This document shows positions 1 to 8,870 of a DNA stretch of 64,000 nucleotides, one piece after another. Below the pieces are notes generated by a model. The model did not search any database. It saw only the letters and a list, made by a program, of their open reading frames with translations, and had not been told where the DNA came from. Positions within the stretch are counted from its first letter, which is position 1, and every line of letters starts with the position of its first letter. Both the position numbers and the translations under genes were made by a program. The stretch comes from Flavobacterium lacisediminis (lineage in GTDB: Bacteria > Bacteroidota > Bacteroidia > Flavobacteriales > Flavobacteriaceae): contig NZ_JAPCIO010000007.1 of assembly GCF_025909975.1 (NCBI RefSeq), positions 345 to 64,344 of the forward strand. Direction: 5' to 3'.

Positions 1-572
1 CCATCACATTGTACTTCTAAATTCGAAGCTTGAACAGAAATCACAGGATTAGTGTTATCAATGATTGTAAATGTAGCAGTAGTTGAAGAACTATTTCCGC
101 AGTTATCAGTAGCAGTAAAAGTTACCGAAGCCGAACCTGTAGCTCCACAAGTATCAGAAACTGAAGTAAAGTTGTTACTCCAAGTTACAGAAGAACAAGT
201 ATCACTAGCAGAAGCACCACCATTAGAAGCTAACCAAGCGTTTAGTGCAGCAGTGTTTCCAGCGCCATCACATTGTACTTCTAAATTCGAAGCTTGAACA
301 GAAATCACAGGATTAGTGTTATCAATGATTGTAAATGTAGCAGTAGTTGAAGAACTATTTCCGCAGTTATCAGTAGCAGTAAAAGTTACCGAAGCCGAAC
401 CTGTAGCTCCACAAGTATCAGAAACTGAAGTAAAGTTGTTACTCCAAGTTACAGAAGAACAAGTATCACTAGCAGAAGCACCACCATTAGAAGCTAACCA
501 AGCGTTTAGTGCAGCAGTGTTTCCAGCGCCATCACATTGTACTTCTAAATTCGAAGCTTGAACAGAAATCAC
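1..572 (-). repeat. Tandem 264-bp repeat encoding 88-residue HYR-like modules
   Basis: Bases 1-308 and 265-572 are identical, so the period is 264 bp (88 codons). Copies begin at 1, 265 and 529. The third is identical for only 44 bases and then diverges into an older module. The repeat preserves the reading frame of the surface protein. Identity at third codon positions points to very recent duplication or ongoing homogenisation. The array probably continues to the left of the window. Confidence 0.95.
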
Positions 573-1928
573 TGGGTTTGTAGTGTCATTTATATTAAAA
601 ATTTGACTACAAGTTATTACATTTAATATTGTATTTTCTCCAGCATCTCTAATTCCATTGTCATTAGCATCAAGATATTCGGTAATTGTATAAGTTCGAG
701 TTACTTGTGTATTACAACCTAAATAAGCACTATTAGAAGCAGTTATTTGGATTACACCACAAGGATTATTTCCAATTATACCATCACCATTTCCTAAAGC
801 TTCAAATTCTAACTCAGTTAAAGAAGTTGCTTGAGGTAATAAATCATAACATTGTAAACTAATAGGAGAAAAAGTTGGACAGGTTACTAAAAATTCACAA
901 CAAACTATAGGTGATATTGTAGTTGAATAATTTTTAACACAACCCAAAGCATCAGTAATGGTTGCTGAATAAGTTCCAATACCTAAATTTGATAAATCTT
1001 GTGTTGTAGCCCCGATATTCCAAACAACGGAATAAGGAGCAGTTCCCCCAGAAATTGTCAAATCAATAGAAGCTGTAGATCCAGCAACACAAGTTAATCC
1101 TTGAACATTAGCATTTATAATCACACCACTAGGATAAACAATTGGAACTGAAAAAGTATTTGTCAATCCCATTGAATCTGTTACAGTTAATGTAGCAGTA
1201 TTTGAAGCAGTGTTATTATAATTGAAAGTTGGATTTTCTTGTGTAGAATCAATTGTTCCATTGGAATCAAAATCCCAGGCATAAGTGTAAGGAGGTGTTC
1301 CTCCATTTGTTGTAGAATCAAAATTTATGGTAGAAATGTTTCCATTTGTACAACCAGAATATTCAAATTGAACCGCAAGGGGAGCGGTAATGATTACACT
1401 AGTAGGAAATTCACATTGTGATTTGTTATAGGTACTACAAGAGTATGGAATTAATTCGGATCCATCTCCGGATGTTTTCCAAACAATTAAAATTCTATCT
1501 AAAATCATTTCTTGCCCACAAACCCAAGTAAATGGACCATAAAGTAATCGTTGACCTGAACCAGGTGCTACGGTTCCTAAATTTACATTTAATTGGGTTG
1601 TTGTTCCATCAATTATCAAATCTGCAAACATTCTTGCATGATAAATATTGCTATTTGAATTTGATGTATAGTTCAACATTACATACATGGTTTGAGACAC
1701 ACCTGGTGTACATGTAGTATTATTTAATGGTACTCCGTTAACATCAGTTAAACTTAAAAAGACATCATCTAAAGTATAATTGTTTGATGTACAATTGTAA
1801 TAATCTTGATAATAATTAGGAGCAGTACCACATAATCTTAAATCGGGTTTTGTTGTTGTAAATTGTGAATGAACAAAATTAAACCCAAGACAGATAAGAA
1901 ATATCGAAATGGTAATTTTTGCTTTCAT
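1..1928 (-). CDS. Secreted repeat-rich adhesin-like protein (partial, runs off the window)
   Basis: Only the N-terminal ~642 residues are visible; the gene continues past base 1. It starts with a signal peptide (MKAKITISIFLICLGF, cleavage probably near residue 21). A unique region of ~190 residues is followed by a PKD-like fold (WDFDSNGTID, about residue 216), a SprB-type repeat (SGGTAPYSVVW, about residue 292) and, from about residue 446, HYR-like modules of 88 residues with conserved cysteines (VQCDG, SDTCS, DTCGA, DNCGN). This layout is typical of large flavobacterial surface proteins that usually end in a type IX secretion or gliding-motility C-terminal domain, which cannot be seen here. 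The ligand is unknown. The start is the only ATG before the signal peptide. Confidence 0.85.
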   Translation of the reverse strand, partial: MKAKITISIFLICLGFNFVHSQFTTTKPDLRLCGTAPNYYQDYYNCTSNNYTLDDVFLSLTDVNGVPLNNTTCTPGVSQTMYVMLNYTSNSNSNIYHARMFADLIIDGTTTQLNVNLGTVAPGSGQRLLYGPFTWVCGQEMILDRILIVWKTSGDGSELIPYSCSTYNKSQCEFPTSVIITAPLAVQFEYSGCTNGNISTINFDSTTNGGTPPYTYAWDFDSNGTIDSTQENPTFNYNNTASNTATLTVTDSMGLTNTFSVPIVYPSGVIINANVQGLTCVAGSTASIDLTISGGTAPYSVVWNIGATTQDLSNLGIGTYSATITDALGCVKNYSTTISPIVCCEFLVTCPTFSPISLQCYDLLPQATSLTELEFEALGNGDGIIGNNPCGVIQITASNSAYLGCNTQVTRTYTITEYLDANDNGIRDAGENTILNVITCSQIFNINDTTNPVISVQASNLEVQCDGAGNTAALNAWLASNGGASASDTCSSVTWSNNFTSVSDTCGATGSASVTFTATDNCGNSSSTTATFTIIDNTNPVISVQASNLEVQCDGAGNTAALNAWLASNGGASASDTCSSVTWSNNFTSVSDTCGATGSASVTFTATDNCGNSSSTTATFTIIDNTNPVISVQASNLEVQCD

Positions 1929-2275
1929 GAACGTTTTGATTTAATTTAACAATAATTGAAAAATAGACCAAAAACGAGTAGTGAATAACTAATAGTTGGG
2001 GGAAATAAAAAACAAAAATGATTTTTTAAAAATGATTTAAATTAACTTTTTTAACACATATCTATTACTTGTAAAAAGTAATTAAAGTTCTAGTCAGGGC
2101 AACTATTGTAGAAATTTCTTAATGCTAAATTACTCAAAAACTAATAGTTAGCTATAGTTAGGTCCTTGTTTTCGATAAAGTGTTTAAAAAAATCTACTAA
2201 CTAACTTAAAATTGGCAAAAGCTTTAACTTTTAATTCAAAAAAAAGTAGTAATTTGAATCTCTAAACTAATAACT
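1929..2275. other. Intergenic region between divergent surface protein and sixA operon
   Basis: This 347-bp AT-rich gap separates two divergent transcription units and must hold both promoters. I see no exact TAnnTTTG box for either. The closest are TATTTTTC on the minus strand, about 40 bp before the surface-protein start, and a one-base-short TAATTTG before sixA. The string AACTAATAGTT occurs twice (near 1988 and 2139). No RNA gene or credible small reading frame was recognised. Confidence 0.5.
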
Positions 2276-2767
2276 ATGAAAAATTTAATACTTATTAGAC
2301 ATTCTAAATCAAGTTGGGATGCTCCAGTTCAGGATATTGATAGATCTATCTCTCAACGAGGTGTTCGTGATGCCCATTTAATCGCTTCTAAAACACCAAA
2401 AATTTTACCTCCTTCTTATATTGTTTGGAGTAGTAAAGCAAAACGTACACAAGAAACGGCTTTCATTTTTTCACAATATCTTTCTATTCCAATCGAAACA
2501 ATCCATTTTTCGGAAGATTTATACACTTTTGATTCTAAGAAGTTGGAAAAAAATATAAAAAAATGCCAAAATTCATATGATAGTTTAATTCTTTTCGGAC
2601 ATAATGAAGCTATTACAAAATTTGTTAATAAATTTGGGGACCTTTATATTGATAATGTTCCAACATCTGGAGTAGTTGCTTTGCAATTTGATACCCATGA
2701 TTGGAATGATTTATCTAAAGGAAAAACTATAGCAACATTATTTCCAAGCCAGTTTAAAAATGAGTAA
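2276..2767 (+). CDS. sixA: SixA-type phosphohistidine phosphatase (histidine phosphatase superfamily)
   Basis: This small histidine phosphatase (163 residues) carries the RHS variant of the RHG motif at residues 8-10, where His9 would be the phospho-acceptor. Arg57 (KAKRTQETA) and His109 (LFGHNEAI) complete the phosphate pocket. The length fits SixA, which removes phosphate from histidine residues of signalling proteins. It is the first gene of a tight unit with ppk1 (8-bp overlap) and ppx, so it may act on phosphate or polyphosphate signalling; the true substrate is inferred. The ATG used is the first in frame and directly precedes the conserved beta strand. Confidence 0.85.
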   Translation: MKNLILIRHSKSSWDAPVQDIDRSISQRGVRDAHLIASKTPKILPPSYIVWSSKAKRTQETAFIFSQYLSIPIETIHFSEDLYTFDSKKLEKNIKKCQNSYDSLILFGHNEAITKFVNKFGDLYIDNVPTSGVVALQFDTHDWNDLSKGKTIATLFPSQFKNE

Positions 2768-4844
2768 TACCATAGATAACTATATAGATAGAGAAAAAAG
2801 TTGGTTAACATTTAATGCAAGAGTACTTCAAGAAGCTAACGATGAGAACGTACCTTTATTAGATCGATTTCGTTTTCTTGGAATTTTTTCCAATAACCTT
2901 GATGAATTTTTTAGAGTTCGATATGCTGCCATTCGAAGACTAAGTCACGAAAATATAGATACCGAAAAAATACTAGGTTTACCAGCCGAACAATTACTTA
3001 AAGAAATTACCGATATTGTTATCGAACAACAATCGGAAAGTTTACGCATACTAAGTGAAATTGAAAAGAAATTAGAAAAAGAAAACATCTTTATTATTAA
3101 CGAAAAACAAGTTACTAAAGAGCAAGAGGTTTTCATTCATGACTATTTCATTCAAAAAGTAAGTCCAGCGGTTGTAACTATCATGTTAAATGACTTGGAA
3201 GAATTTCCTTTATTAAAAGATACTTCGGGTTATTTAGCGATAAAATTAGTAATGAAATCGGATTCGGCTCAAAAAGAAATCCGATATGCCGTTATTGAAA
3301 TTCCGCATACGATCAATAGATTTGTTGTTTTACCTTCTAATTCAGAAAAACAGTATATCATTCTATTAGATGATGTTATACGTCTTAACTTAAATAGCAT
3401 CTTTAATATTTTCGATTACGAAAGTATTTCGGCACACATGATTAAAATTACCCGAGATGCTCAGTTAGAGTTTGATAGCGATTTGAGTAAAAGTTTAATT
3501 GAAAAAATATCCAATTCGGTTAAAGAAAGAAGAGTAGGTGAGCCCGTTCGTTTTGTCTATGATCAAGCTATCGGAAAAGATACTTTAGAATTTTTTCTAA
3601 AAAGAATGAATATTTTAACTTCTGATAGTATTATTCCTGGTGGAAGATATCATAATCGTAGAGATTATATGAACTTCCCTAATTTAGGACGTTACGATTT
3701 GTTATATAGAGAAAATCTACCATTACCTGTTCCAGGTTTATCTTTGGAAGGTAGTATTTTAGAACGAATTAAAAAGAAAGATTACTTGCTTTACGCACCC
3801 TATCAGTCTTTTTCTTATATCATTAAATTTTTGCGTGAAGCGGCTTTAGATCCAAAGGTAGCTTCCATAAAAATTACATTGTATCGTTTGGCTAAGAATT
3901 CCCAAATTGTGAGTTCTTTAATTAACGCGGCTAAAAATGGTAAAAAAGTTACCGTTCAAATTGAATTGCAAGCACGTTTTGATGAAGAAAGTAATATTTC
4001 TTATTCCGAACAAATGCAAACTGAAGGTATCGAATTGATTTTTGGTGTTAAAGGTTTAAAAGTACACAGTAAAATTTGTGTAATCGAAAGAATCGAAGAA
4101 GGAAGAGTAAAACGTTACGGATTCATTTCAACAGGAAACTTCAATGAAAATTCAGCAAAAGTGTATACCGATGTTACACTTTTTACAAGTAATGTTGAAA
4201 TTTTAAAAGATGCTGCTAAGATTTTCGATTTCTTTGATGTTAATTATAGAGTGCATCGTTACAAACATTTAATAGTTTCGCCACATTATACAAGAAGTCG
4301 TTTTAATAAGTTAATCGATAGAGAAATTTTAAATGCACTTTCTGGAAGAGAAGCCTATATTAAATTGAAAATGAACAGTATATCCGATTATAAAATGACG
4401 GATAAATTATATGAAGCAAGCAAAGCTGGTGTGAAAATTCAATTGATTATCAGAGGAATTTGCTGTTTAATTCCCGGTGTAAAAGGATTAAGCGAAAATA
4501 TTGAAGCGATTAGTATCGTAGATAATTATTTAGAACATTCACGAATTTATATATTTGGTAATGCTGGCGACCCTGAAGTGTATATTTCCTCGGCCGATTT
4601 CATGACCCGTAATTTAGATGCAAGGGTAGAAGTTACTTGTCCTATTTACGATCCTGAGATTAAAAAAGAATTAATCGAAACGTTTGAAATAGGTTGGAAA
4701 GCCAATGTAAAAGCACGAATTCATTCAGCCGATTTACTAAATCAGTACAGAAAACGTGGCGATGAAAAACCGTTTAGAGCCCAACAAGAAATGTACAATT
4801 ATTACCAAAACAAATTAGAAGTAATTGCAGAAGAGTTGCAATAA
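2760..4844 (+). CDS. ppk1: Polyphosphate kinase 1
   Basis: PPK1 reversibly polymerises the gamma phosphate of ATP into polyphosphate. The 694-residue length matches the family (E. coli 688). The N-terminal domain starts YIDREKSWLTFNARVLQEA. The phospholipase-D-like catalytic half carries GLKVHSKICVIER, with His436 at the position of the E. coli autophosphorylated His435, followed by the STGNFNENSA motif. It overlaps sixA by 8 bp and is followed after 10 bp by ppx, forming an operon that couples synthesis with degradation. No truncation or unusual residue was seen. Confidence 0.97.
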   Translation: MSNTIDNYIDREKSWLTFNARVLQEANDENVPLLDRFRFLGIFSNNLDEFFRVRYAAIRRLSHENIDTEKILGLPAEQLLKEITDIVIEQQSESLRILSEIEKKLEKENIFIINEKQVTKEQEVFIHDYFIQKVSPAVVTIMLNDLEEFPLLKDTSGYLAIKLVMKSDSAQKEIRYAVIEIPHTINRFVVLPSNSEKQYIILLDDVIRLNLNSIFNIFDYESISAHMIKITRDAQLEFDSDLSKSLIEKISNSVKERRVGEPVRFVYDQAIGKDTLEFFLKRMNILTSDSIIPGGRYHNRRDYMNFPNLGRYDLLYRENLPLPVPGLSLEGSILERIKKKDYLLYAPYQSFSYIIKFLREAALDPKVASIKITLYRLAKNSQIVSSLINAAKNGKKVTVQIELQARFDEESNISYSEQMQTEGIELIFGVKGLKVHSKICVIERIEEGRVKRYGFISTGNFNENSAKVYTDVTLFTSNVEILKDAAKIFDFFDVNYRVHRYKHLIVSPHYTRSRFNKLIDREILNALSGREAYIKLKMNSISDYKMTDKLYEASKAGVKIQLIIRGICCLIPGVKGLSENIEAISIVDNYLEHSRIYIFGNAGDPEVYISSADFMTRNLDARVEVTCPIYDPEIKKELIETFEIGWKANVKARIHSADLLNQYRKRGDEKPFRAQQEMYNYYQNKLEVIAEELQ

Positions 4845-4854
4845 TTACAAATAA

Positions 4855-5745
4855 ATGATTACAATAAAAAAATATGCGGCTATCGATATCGGTTCCAATG
4901 CCATGAGGTTGTTGGTAACTAATATTGTAGAGCAAGAAGGTTGCGCTCCTCAATTCAACAAAAGTTCCTTAGTTCGTGTTCCAATTCGTTTAGGACAAGA
5001 CGCGTTTACAGTTGGTGAAATTTCGGAAGAAAACATCGACCGAATGGTTGATGCCATGAAAGCTTTTAAATTATTAATGAAAGTTCACAAAGTAGAACAA
5101 TATCGTGCTTGTGCCACTTCAGCTATGCGAGAAGCCTATAATGGAAAAGAAGTTGTCGAAATCATTAAGAAAAAAGCCGATATTAAAATTGATGTTATTG
5201 ATGGTAAAAAAGAAGCAGCTATTATTGCCGCTTCCGATTTAAAACAATTCATAACTTCTGATAAAGCTTATTTATATGTAGATGTTGGTGGTGGAAGCAC
5301 CGAATTTTCTCTATTTTTTGAAGGAAAAATTATTGCCTCCAAATCATTTAAAAACGGAACCGTTCGTTTGTTAAATGAAATGGTTAACGATATCGTTTGG
5401 CAAGAAATGGAAAAATGGATTAAAGCCAATGTGGAACCATTTGAAAATATTACGCTAATTGGTTCTGGTGGAAACATCAATAAATTATTCAAATTATCGG
5501 AGAAAAACCAAGACAAACCGCTGTCATACATGTATGTGCAATCGCAATATCAAAAGTTGAACAGCATGACATACGAACAACGTATTGCCGATTTAGGTCT
5601 TAACCCAGACCGCGCCGATGTAATTATTCCAGCAACACGTATTTATCTAAATGCCATGAAATGGAGTGGAGCAAGAAACATCTATGTGCCAAAAATTGGG
5701 TTATCCGATGGTATCGTGAAAGCGATGTATTATGGGAAGATTTGA
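4855..5745 (+). CDS. ppx: Short-form Ppx/GppA exopolyphosphatase
   Basis: This is an ASKHA-fold phosphatase with the phosphate-1 loop AAIDIGSNAMRLLV near the N-terminus and the second loop VDVGGGSTEFSLF around residue 140. A third glycine-rich segment (LIGSGGNINKL) lies near residue 203. At 296 residues it keeps only the two ASKHA subdomains and lacks the C-terminal HD-like half of E. coli Ppx (~513 residues). The family removes terminal phosphate from polyphosphate or from pppGpp. Its place behind ppk1 favours polyphosphate as substrate, but (p)ppGpp activity cannot be excluded. Confidence 0.9.
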   Translation: MITIKKYAAIDIGSNAMRLLVTNIVEQEGCAPQFNKSSLVRVPIRLGQDAFTVGEISEENIDRMVDAMKAFKLLMKVHKVEQYRACATSAMREAYNGKEVVEIIKKKADIKIDVIDGKKEAAIIAASDLKQFITSDKAYLYVDVGGGSTEFSLFFEGKIIASKSFKNGTVRLLNEMVNDIVWQEMEKWIKANVEPFENITLIGSGGNINKLFKLSEKNQDKPLSYMYVQSQYQKLNSMTYEQRIADLGLNPDRADVIIPATRIYLNAMKWSGARNIYVPKIGLSDGIVKAMYYGKI

Positions 5746-5772
5746 TGTTGTTTATATTAATTATATGTAATT

Positions 5773-6399
5773 ATGTCAAAACACTTCTTTTGTTTAGCTA
5801 TACTTCTTTTATTTTTGTCATGCACTGATAAAAATGATAAAATCTTTACATCAGAAATTAAATCAGATACTACTAAATCATATCACAAGAAAGAGAAAAC
5901 AAAACCTTTATTTGATACTATATTAAATGAAGGTAATGTAATTCTTTATGGAGATACAACTATTCAGAAAGATAAAATTAGAAGAGTTCTAATAAAATTT
6001 GAACCATATATAGCTTTTGATGATTATAAAGTTAATATTGAAAATGTCAAAGCTAAACTTGACTTAGATTCTCATGAATTAGGAAAACAATTCAGAACTG
6101 TAATTAGAGAATGTTATAATGATTCTGAAAATCTTTTTGCCGGACATTACACTTTTGCGACATGGGGCTGTGGAAGTCCTTGTCAAATGAATGTACTTAT
6201 TGACAGAAGAACCGGAAAAATATATGATGCTCCGGATTCATCAGTTGGTTCAGAGTATAAAAAAAACAGTAGAATGTTAATTATCAATCCGCCAGAAGAA
6301 GAAAATTATTATTATAATGACTGTATATTTTGTAAGCCTGAAATTTACATTCTTAATGAGACAACTAAAAAGTTTGAAAAAAAAGAGCCTCTACAATAA
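5773..6399 (+). CDS. Putative lipoprotein of unknown function
   Basis: The N-terminus MSKHFFCLAILLLFLSC is a lipoprotein signal with lipobox LFLSC and acylated Cys17, so the 208-residue product is probably anchored in the outer membrane. The rest is hydrophilic, with four further cysteines in two close pairs (GCGSPCQ and DCIFCK) that could form disulfides. I do not recognise the family. It follows ppx by 27 bp and may be cotranscribed, but its codon use is AT-richer and nothing ties it to polyphosphate. Confidence 0.75.
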   Translation: MSKHFFCLAILLLFLSCTDKNDKIFTSEIKSDTTKSYHKKEKTKPLFDTILNEGNVILYGDTTIQKDKIRRVLIKFEPYIAFDDYKVNIENVKAKLDLDSHELGKQFRTVIRECYNDSENLFAGHYTFATWGCGSPCQMNVLIDRRTGKIYDAPDSSVGSEYKKNSRMLIINPPEEENYYYNDCIFCKPEIYILNETTKKFEKKEPLQ

Positions 6400-6547
6400 C
6401 TCCATATAAAAATGATCTGTAACAATGAATGGATTGCTTTATTATCTTGACATTTTTCACAAAAATATTTATCTTTCACAGAAAATTATCATTTTGTAAA
6501 CATCTCTAATATCGAGCAGCAGAAATTTAACAACTAGTATATTTTCC

Positions 6548-7249
6548 TTAAACATCCAAATCAAACGTCTTTCTCAACAATTCAATCGTAGGATTAATTT
6601 GTTTTAAACGTTCAAATTTTTCTTGTGGTGTAAAAGCGTATTTGTTTTCAACGGTTTCATTTACAACAACTTCAATAGTAATATCGTGGTTGTGTAATTT
6701 TCCTCTTAAATATCCTATTAACTCATGGCAACCTGATAAAAATTCCTCTTTCGTACTTTGATTAGGAAGTTCTAAAGTAATGGTGGTTCCGTTTAAGGTT
6801 GGATCGTTCATTTGCATGTAAGTAGCTAATAAACGTTTTCCTGTATCAGCCATTTTTTGAGCAAACTTATTCCATTGTAACAGCATATCGGTTTCATTAA
6901 ATGCTTCTGAAGGCAATTCTTCTCTATGCTTTTGATGCTGATTTTGCTGGGCTTCTAAGTCTTTTTTAGCTTTTATACTAGCTAACGAAAGTGCCGAAAC
7001 TTTTGTTCCTGTCGGATTTAAATTCGTTAAAACCGGTTTTGGAATTTCTGGAACAATTGGAGCAACTACTTCATTTTCAACATGAGGAATTTCTGTAACT
7101 TCAGGTTCTTTTACAACGGTTTCAGCAACTACAACAGGTTTTGTTTCCTCAGTTGGAATTTGCGTTTTAATCGTTGGAATTTCAGTAATAGAGTAGGAGT
7201 TGTTCTTGTAATAAGTAGCCGGAATTATAAATTTAGCTACTTTTTTTTT
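6548..7249 (-). CDS. dnaX: Tau-specific C-terminal part of DnaX, reached by -1 frameshift
   Basis: Reading from the A10 run at 7241-7250 in the -1 frame relative to gamma gives an uninterrupted ~230 residues. There is a proline/valine/glutamate-rich linker (VVAETVVKEPEVTEIPHVE), then SALSLASIKAKKDLE, then a folded C-terminal domain (LLQWNKFAQKM to KTFDLDV). In other bacteria the DnaX tail binds the polymerase alpha subunit and helicase. There is no independent start at the junction, and the frame is open up to the slip site, so this segment must be fused to the ATPase part. The full tau product would be 587 residues. Confidence 0.88.
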   Translation of the reverse strand, partial: KKKVAKFIIPATYYKNNSYSITEIPTIKTQIPTEETKPVVVAETVVKEPEVTEIPHVENEVVAPIVPEIPKPVLTNLNPTGTKVSALSLASIKAKKDLEAQQNQHQKHREELPSEAFNETDMLLQWNKFAQKMADTGKRLLATYMQMNDPTLNGTTITLELPNQSTKEEFLSGCHELIGYLRGKLHNHDITIEVVVNETVENKYAFTPQEKFERLKQINPTIELLRKTFDLDV

Positions 7250-8310
7250 TCTCCATCAAAAGTGATAGAGGCTAATTGCATCAAACAAAGTTCAACTAAA
7301 AGTCGCTGATTTTGACTGACTTTAAATTTCAAATCGCATTCGTTTGCCAATTCAATTCCTTTTATCAAGAAATCATGCATAGCTTTGTGCGATTGCGTTG
7401 CATATAAAGCTTGCGCTTGTTCGCCAGCTTCTAATAAAGGAAGAGTTGCCGGGTTTTTACAAACCAATAAATCTCTAAAATGCGATGCTAAACCTGCTAT
7501 AAAATGATGTCCGTCAAAACCTTTTGCTAAAATATCATTGTAAGCAACTAATAAATCCGGAATTTTATTTTCTAAAATTAAATCGGTGATTCTGATGTAA
7601 TATTCAAAATCTAATACGTTTAAATTCTCGGTAACAGCTTGTCTGGTTAAATTATTTCCACAATATGAAACTACTCTGTCAAAAATTGACAAAGCATCAC
7701 GCATAGCACCATCTGCTTTTTGAGCGATAATATGCAAAGCATCATCTTCGTAAGCAACACCTTGTTCTTTTGCAATTTCGGCTAAATGTTCTTTCGCATC
7801 TTTAACCGTGATTCTTTTAAAATCAAATATCTGACAACGCGATAAAATCGTTGGTATTATTTTATGTTTTTCAGTAGTCGCTAAAATAAAAATGGCATGT
7901 TTAGGTGGTTCTTCTAATGTTTTAAGGAAAGCATTAAAAGCTGCTTGTGAAAGCATGTGCACCTCGTCGATAATGTAAACCTTATATTTTCCTGTTTGTG
8001 GAGGTATTCTAACTTGGTCGATAATACTTCTAATATCGTCAACACCATTGTTAGAAGCCGCATCTAATTCGAATACATTAAACGAAAAATCTTCATACGG
8101 GTCATCATAACCTTCTTGATTGATTTTTCGAGCTAAAATACGCGCGCAAGTTGTTTTTCCAACACCACGTGGTCCAGTAAATAATAAGGCTTGCGCTAAG
8201 TGATTGGTCTCAATAGCATTCAACAAAGTATTTGTAATAGCCTGTTGACCCACAACATCTTTAAATGTTTGCGGACGATATTTACGAGCTGATACGATAA
8301 ATTGTTCCAT
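7237..8310 (-). CDS. dnaX: DNA polymerase III clamp-loader subunit gamma (DnaX ATPase part)
   Basis: This AAA+ clamp-loader subunit loads the beta sliding clamp at replication forks. Walker A GPRGVGKT is at residues 46-53, Walker B/DEVH at 115-118, and the sensor/arginine-finger segment LSRCQ near 157-160. Unlike E. coli DnaX, the stretch between Walker A and ELDAASNN has no four-cysteine zinc module; it is replaced by NQEGYDDPYEDF. The frame ends in FDGEKKK and TAG directly after an A10 run, giving a 357-residue gamma form. A perfect promoter lies 17 bp upstream. The tau tail continues in the -1 frame. Confidence 0.95.
   Translation of the reverse strand: MEQFIVSARKYRPQTFKDVVGQQAITNTLLNAIETNHLAQALLFTGPRGVGKTTCARILARKINQEGYDDPYEDFSFNVFELDAASNNGVDDIRSIIDQVRIPPQTGKYKVYIIDEVHMLSQAAFNAFLKTLEEPPKHAIFILATTEKHKIIPTILSRCQIFDFKRITVKDAKEHLAEIAKEQGVAYEDDALHIIAQKADGAMRDALSIFDRVVSYCGNNLTRQAVTENLNVLDFEYYIRITDLILENKIPDLLVAYNDILAKGFDGHHFIAGLASHFRDLLVCKNPATLPLLEAGEQAQALYATQSHKAMHDFLIKGIELANECDLKFKVSQNQRLLVELCLMQLASITFDGEKKK
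7239..7254 (-). promoter_or_regulatory. dnaX: Slippery A10 run at the gamma/tau decision point of dnaX
   Basis: On the coding strand the message reads GGA GAA AAA AAA AAG TAG, with ten consecutive A at 7250-7241. A -1 slip, or addition of one A during transcription, moves ribosomes from the gamma stop into the open tau frame. E. coli dnaX uses an A6G heptamer for translational frameshifting and Thermus uses an A9 run for transcriptional slippage. The A10 run here is compatible with either. A GGAG stretch lies directly upstream. Confidence 0.85.
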
Positions 8311-8326
8311 AAATTCTATTGAAACA

Positions 8327-8358
8327 CAAATATAGAGGTAAAAATTCCAAAAGGCAAA
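8327..8358 (-). promoter_or_regulatory. dnaX promoter, Bacteroidota type
   Basis: On the minus strand TTTG (8358-8355) is followed by a 20-bp spacer and TATATTTG (8334-8327), an exact match to the Bacteroidota sigma consensus TTTG-N17-23-TAnnTTTG. The predicted start of transcription is near 8321, about 11 nt before the dnaX ATG. Confidence 0.75.
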
Positions 8359-8433
8359 TTCCGAAATCTAAATTGAGGAAAATGTTGCTAAAAGTTATTC
8401 ACAATTTTCAGATTATTGAATCTTGAACTAATA

Positions 8434-8742
8434 TTAAAGAGTAGGAGTGTGTTTGTTTTTGATGGCTAATTTAGATACTAATTCTGCATTTTCATCTGAA
8501 GAATTTGCGGAAGTTCCTGTAACAAATACACCTTTTAGTCCATATTTTGAAACGATACCATAAACTGAAGCCTGATCGTCTGGATTGGAGTTTCCTTCGT
8601 AATGGTAAATATGATTAATGGTATAGTTTTCGGGATGTAAAACGATATCTTTTTCATTTTGATTGAAATCAAAAGTAAATCCTTTCTCTCTTAATTTTTT
8701 TAAAGCTTCTGAAACCGAGGCATAATGATAGATACTTGACAT
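8434..8742 (-). CDS. Small conserved protein of unknown function
   Basis: This 102-residue soluble protein has no signal peptide or membrane segment. The sequence (ASVSEALKKLREKGFTFDFN near the start, HIYHYEGNSNPDDQASVYGI in the middle, GLKGVFVTG late) resembles a short family widespread in Flavobacteriaceae. I recall some members being labelled phosphoribosylpyrophosphate synthetase in databases, which the size makes implausible. It stands alone between dnaX and the divergent rnpB. Function unknown. Confidence 0.7.
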   Translation of the reverse strand: MSSIYHYASVSEALKKLREKGFTFDFNQNEKDIVLHPENYTINHIYHYEGNSNPDDQASVYGIVSKYGLKGVFVTGTSANSSDENAELVSKLAIKNKHTPTL

Positions 8743-8858
8743 AGTAATGAGAATTAAAAGATTTGTGGACTATAAATTTACAATTTAAATAAAGAATAAA
8801 AGCCAAACGTTATGTTAAACTATCTATTAAAATTTCTTTAAAACCATATAAATTATTG

Positions 8859-8866
8859 TAAGTTTG
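8859..8866 (+). promoter_or_regulatory. -7 box of the rnpB promoter
   Basis: TAAGTTTG matches TAnnTTTG exactly and ends 4 bp before the first base of the RNase P RNA P1 helix (8871), as expected for a start site about 5 nt downstream. No clear TTTG is present at -33. Confidence 0.65.
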
Positions 8867-8870
8867 CACC

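Noticed and set aside
52-561. Two identical 81-codon plus-strand frames
   Set aside because: They are the antisense of the tandem surface-protein modules; identity merely reflects the 264-bp repeat.
1-572. CRISPR-like array because of exact repeats
   Set aside because: The period of 264 bp is coding, with no short repeat/spacer alternation.
6548-8310. dnaX as a pseudogene broken by a frameshift
   Set aside because: The break is exactly at an A10 run followed by the gamma stop, the tail is intact and conserved in character, and dnaX is essential. Programmed slippage explains it better.
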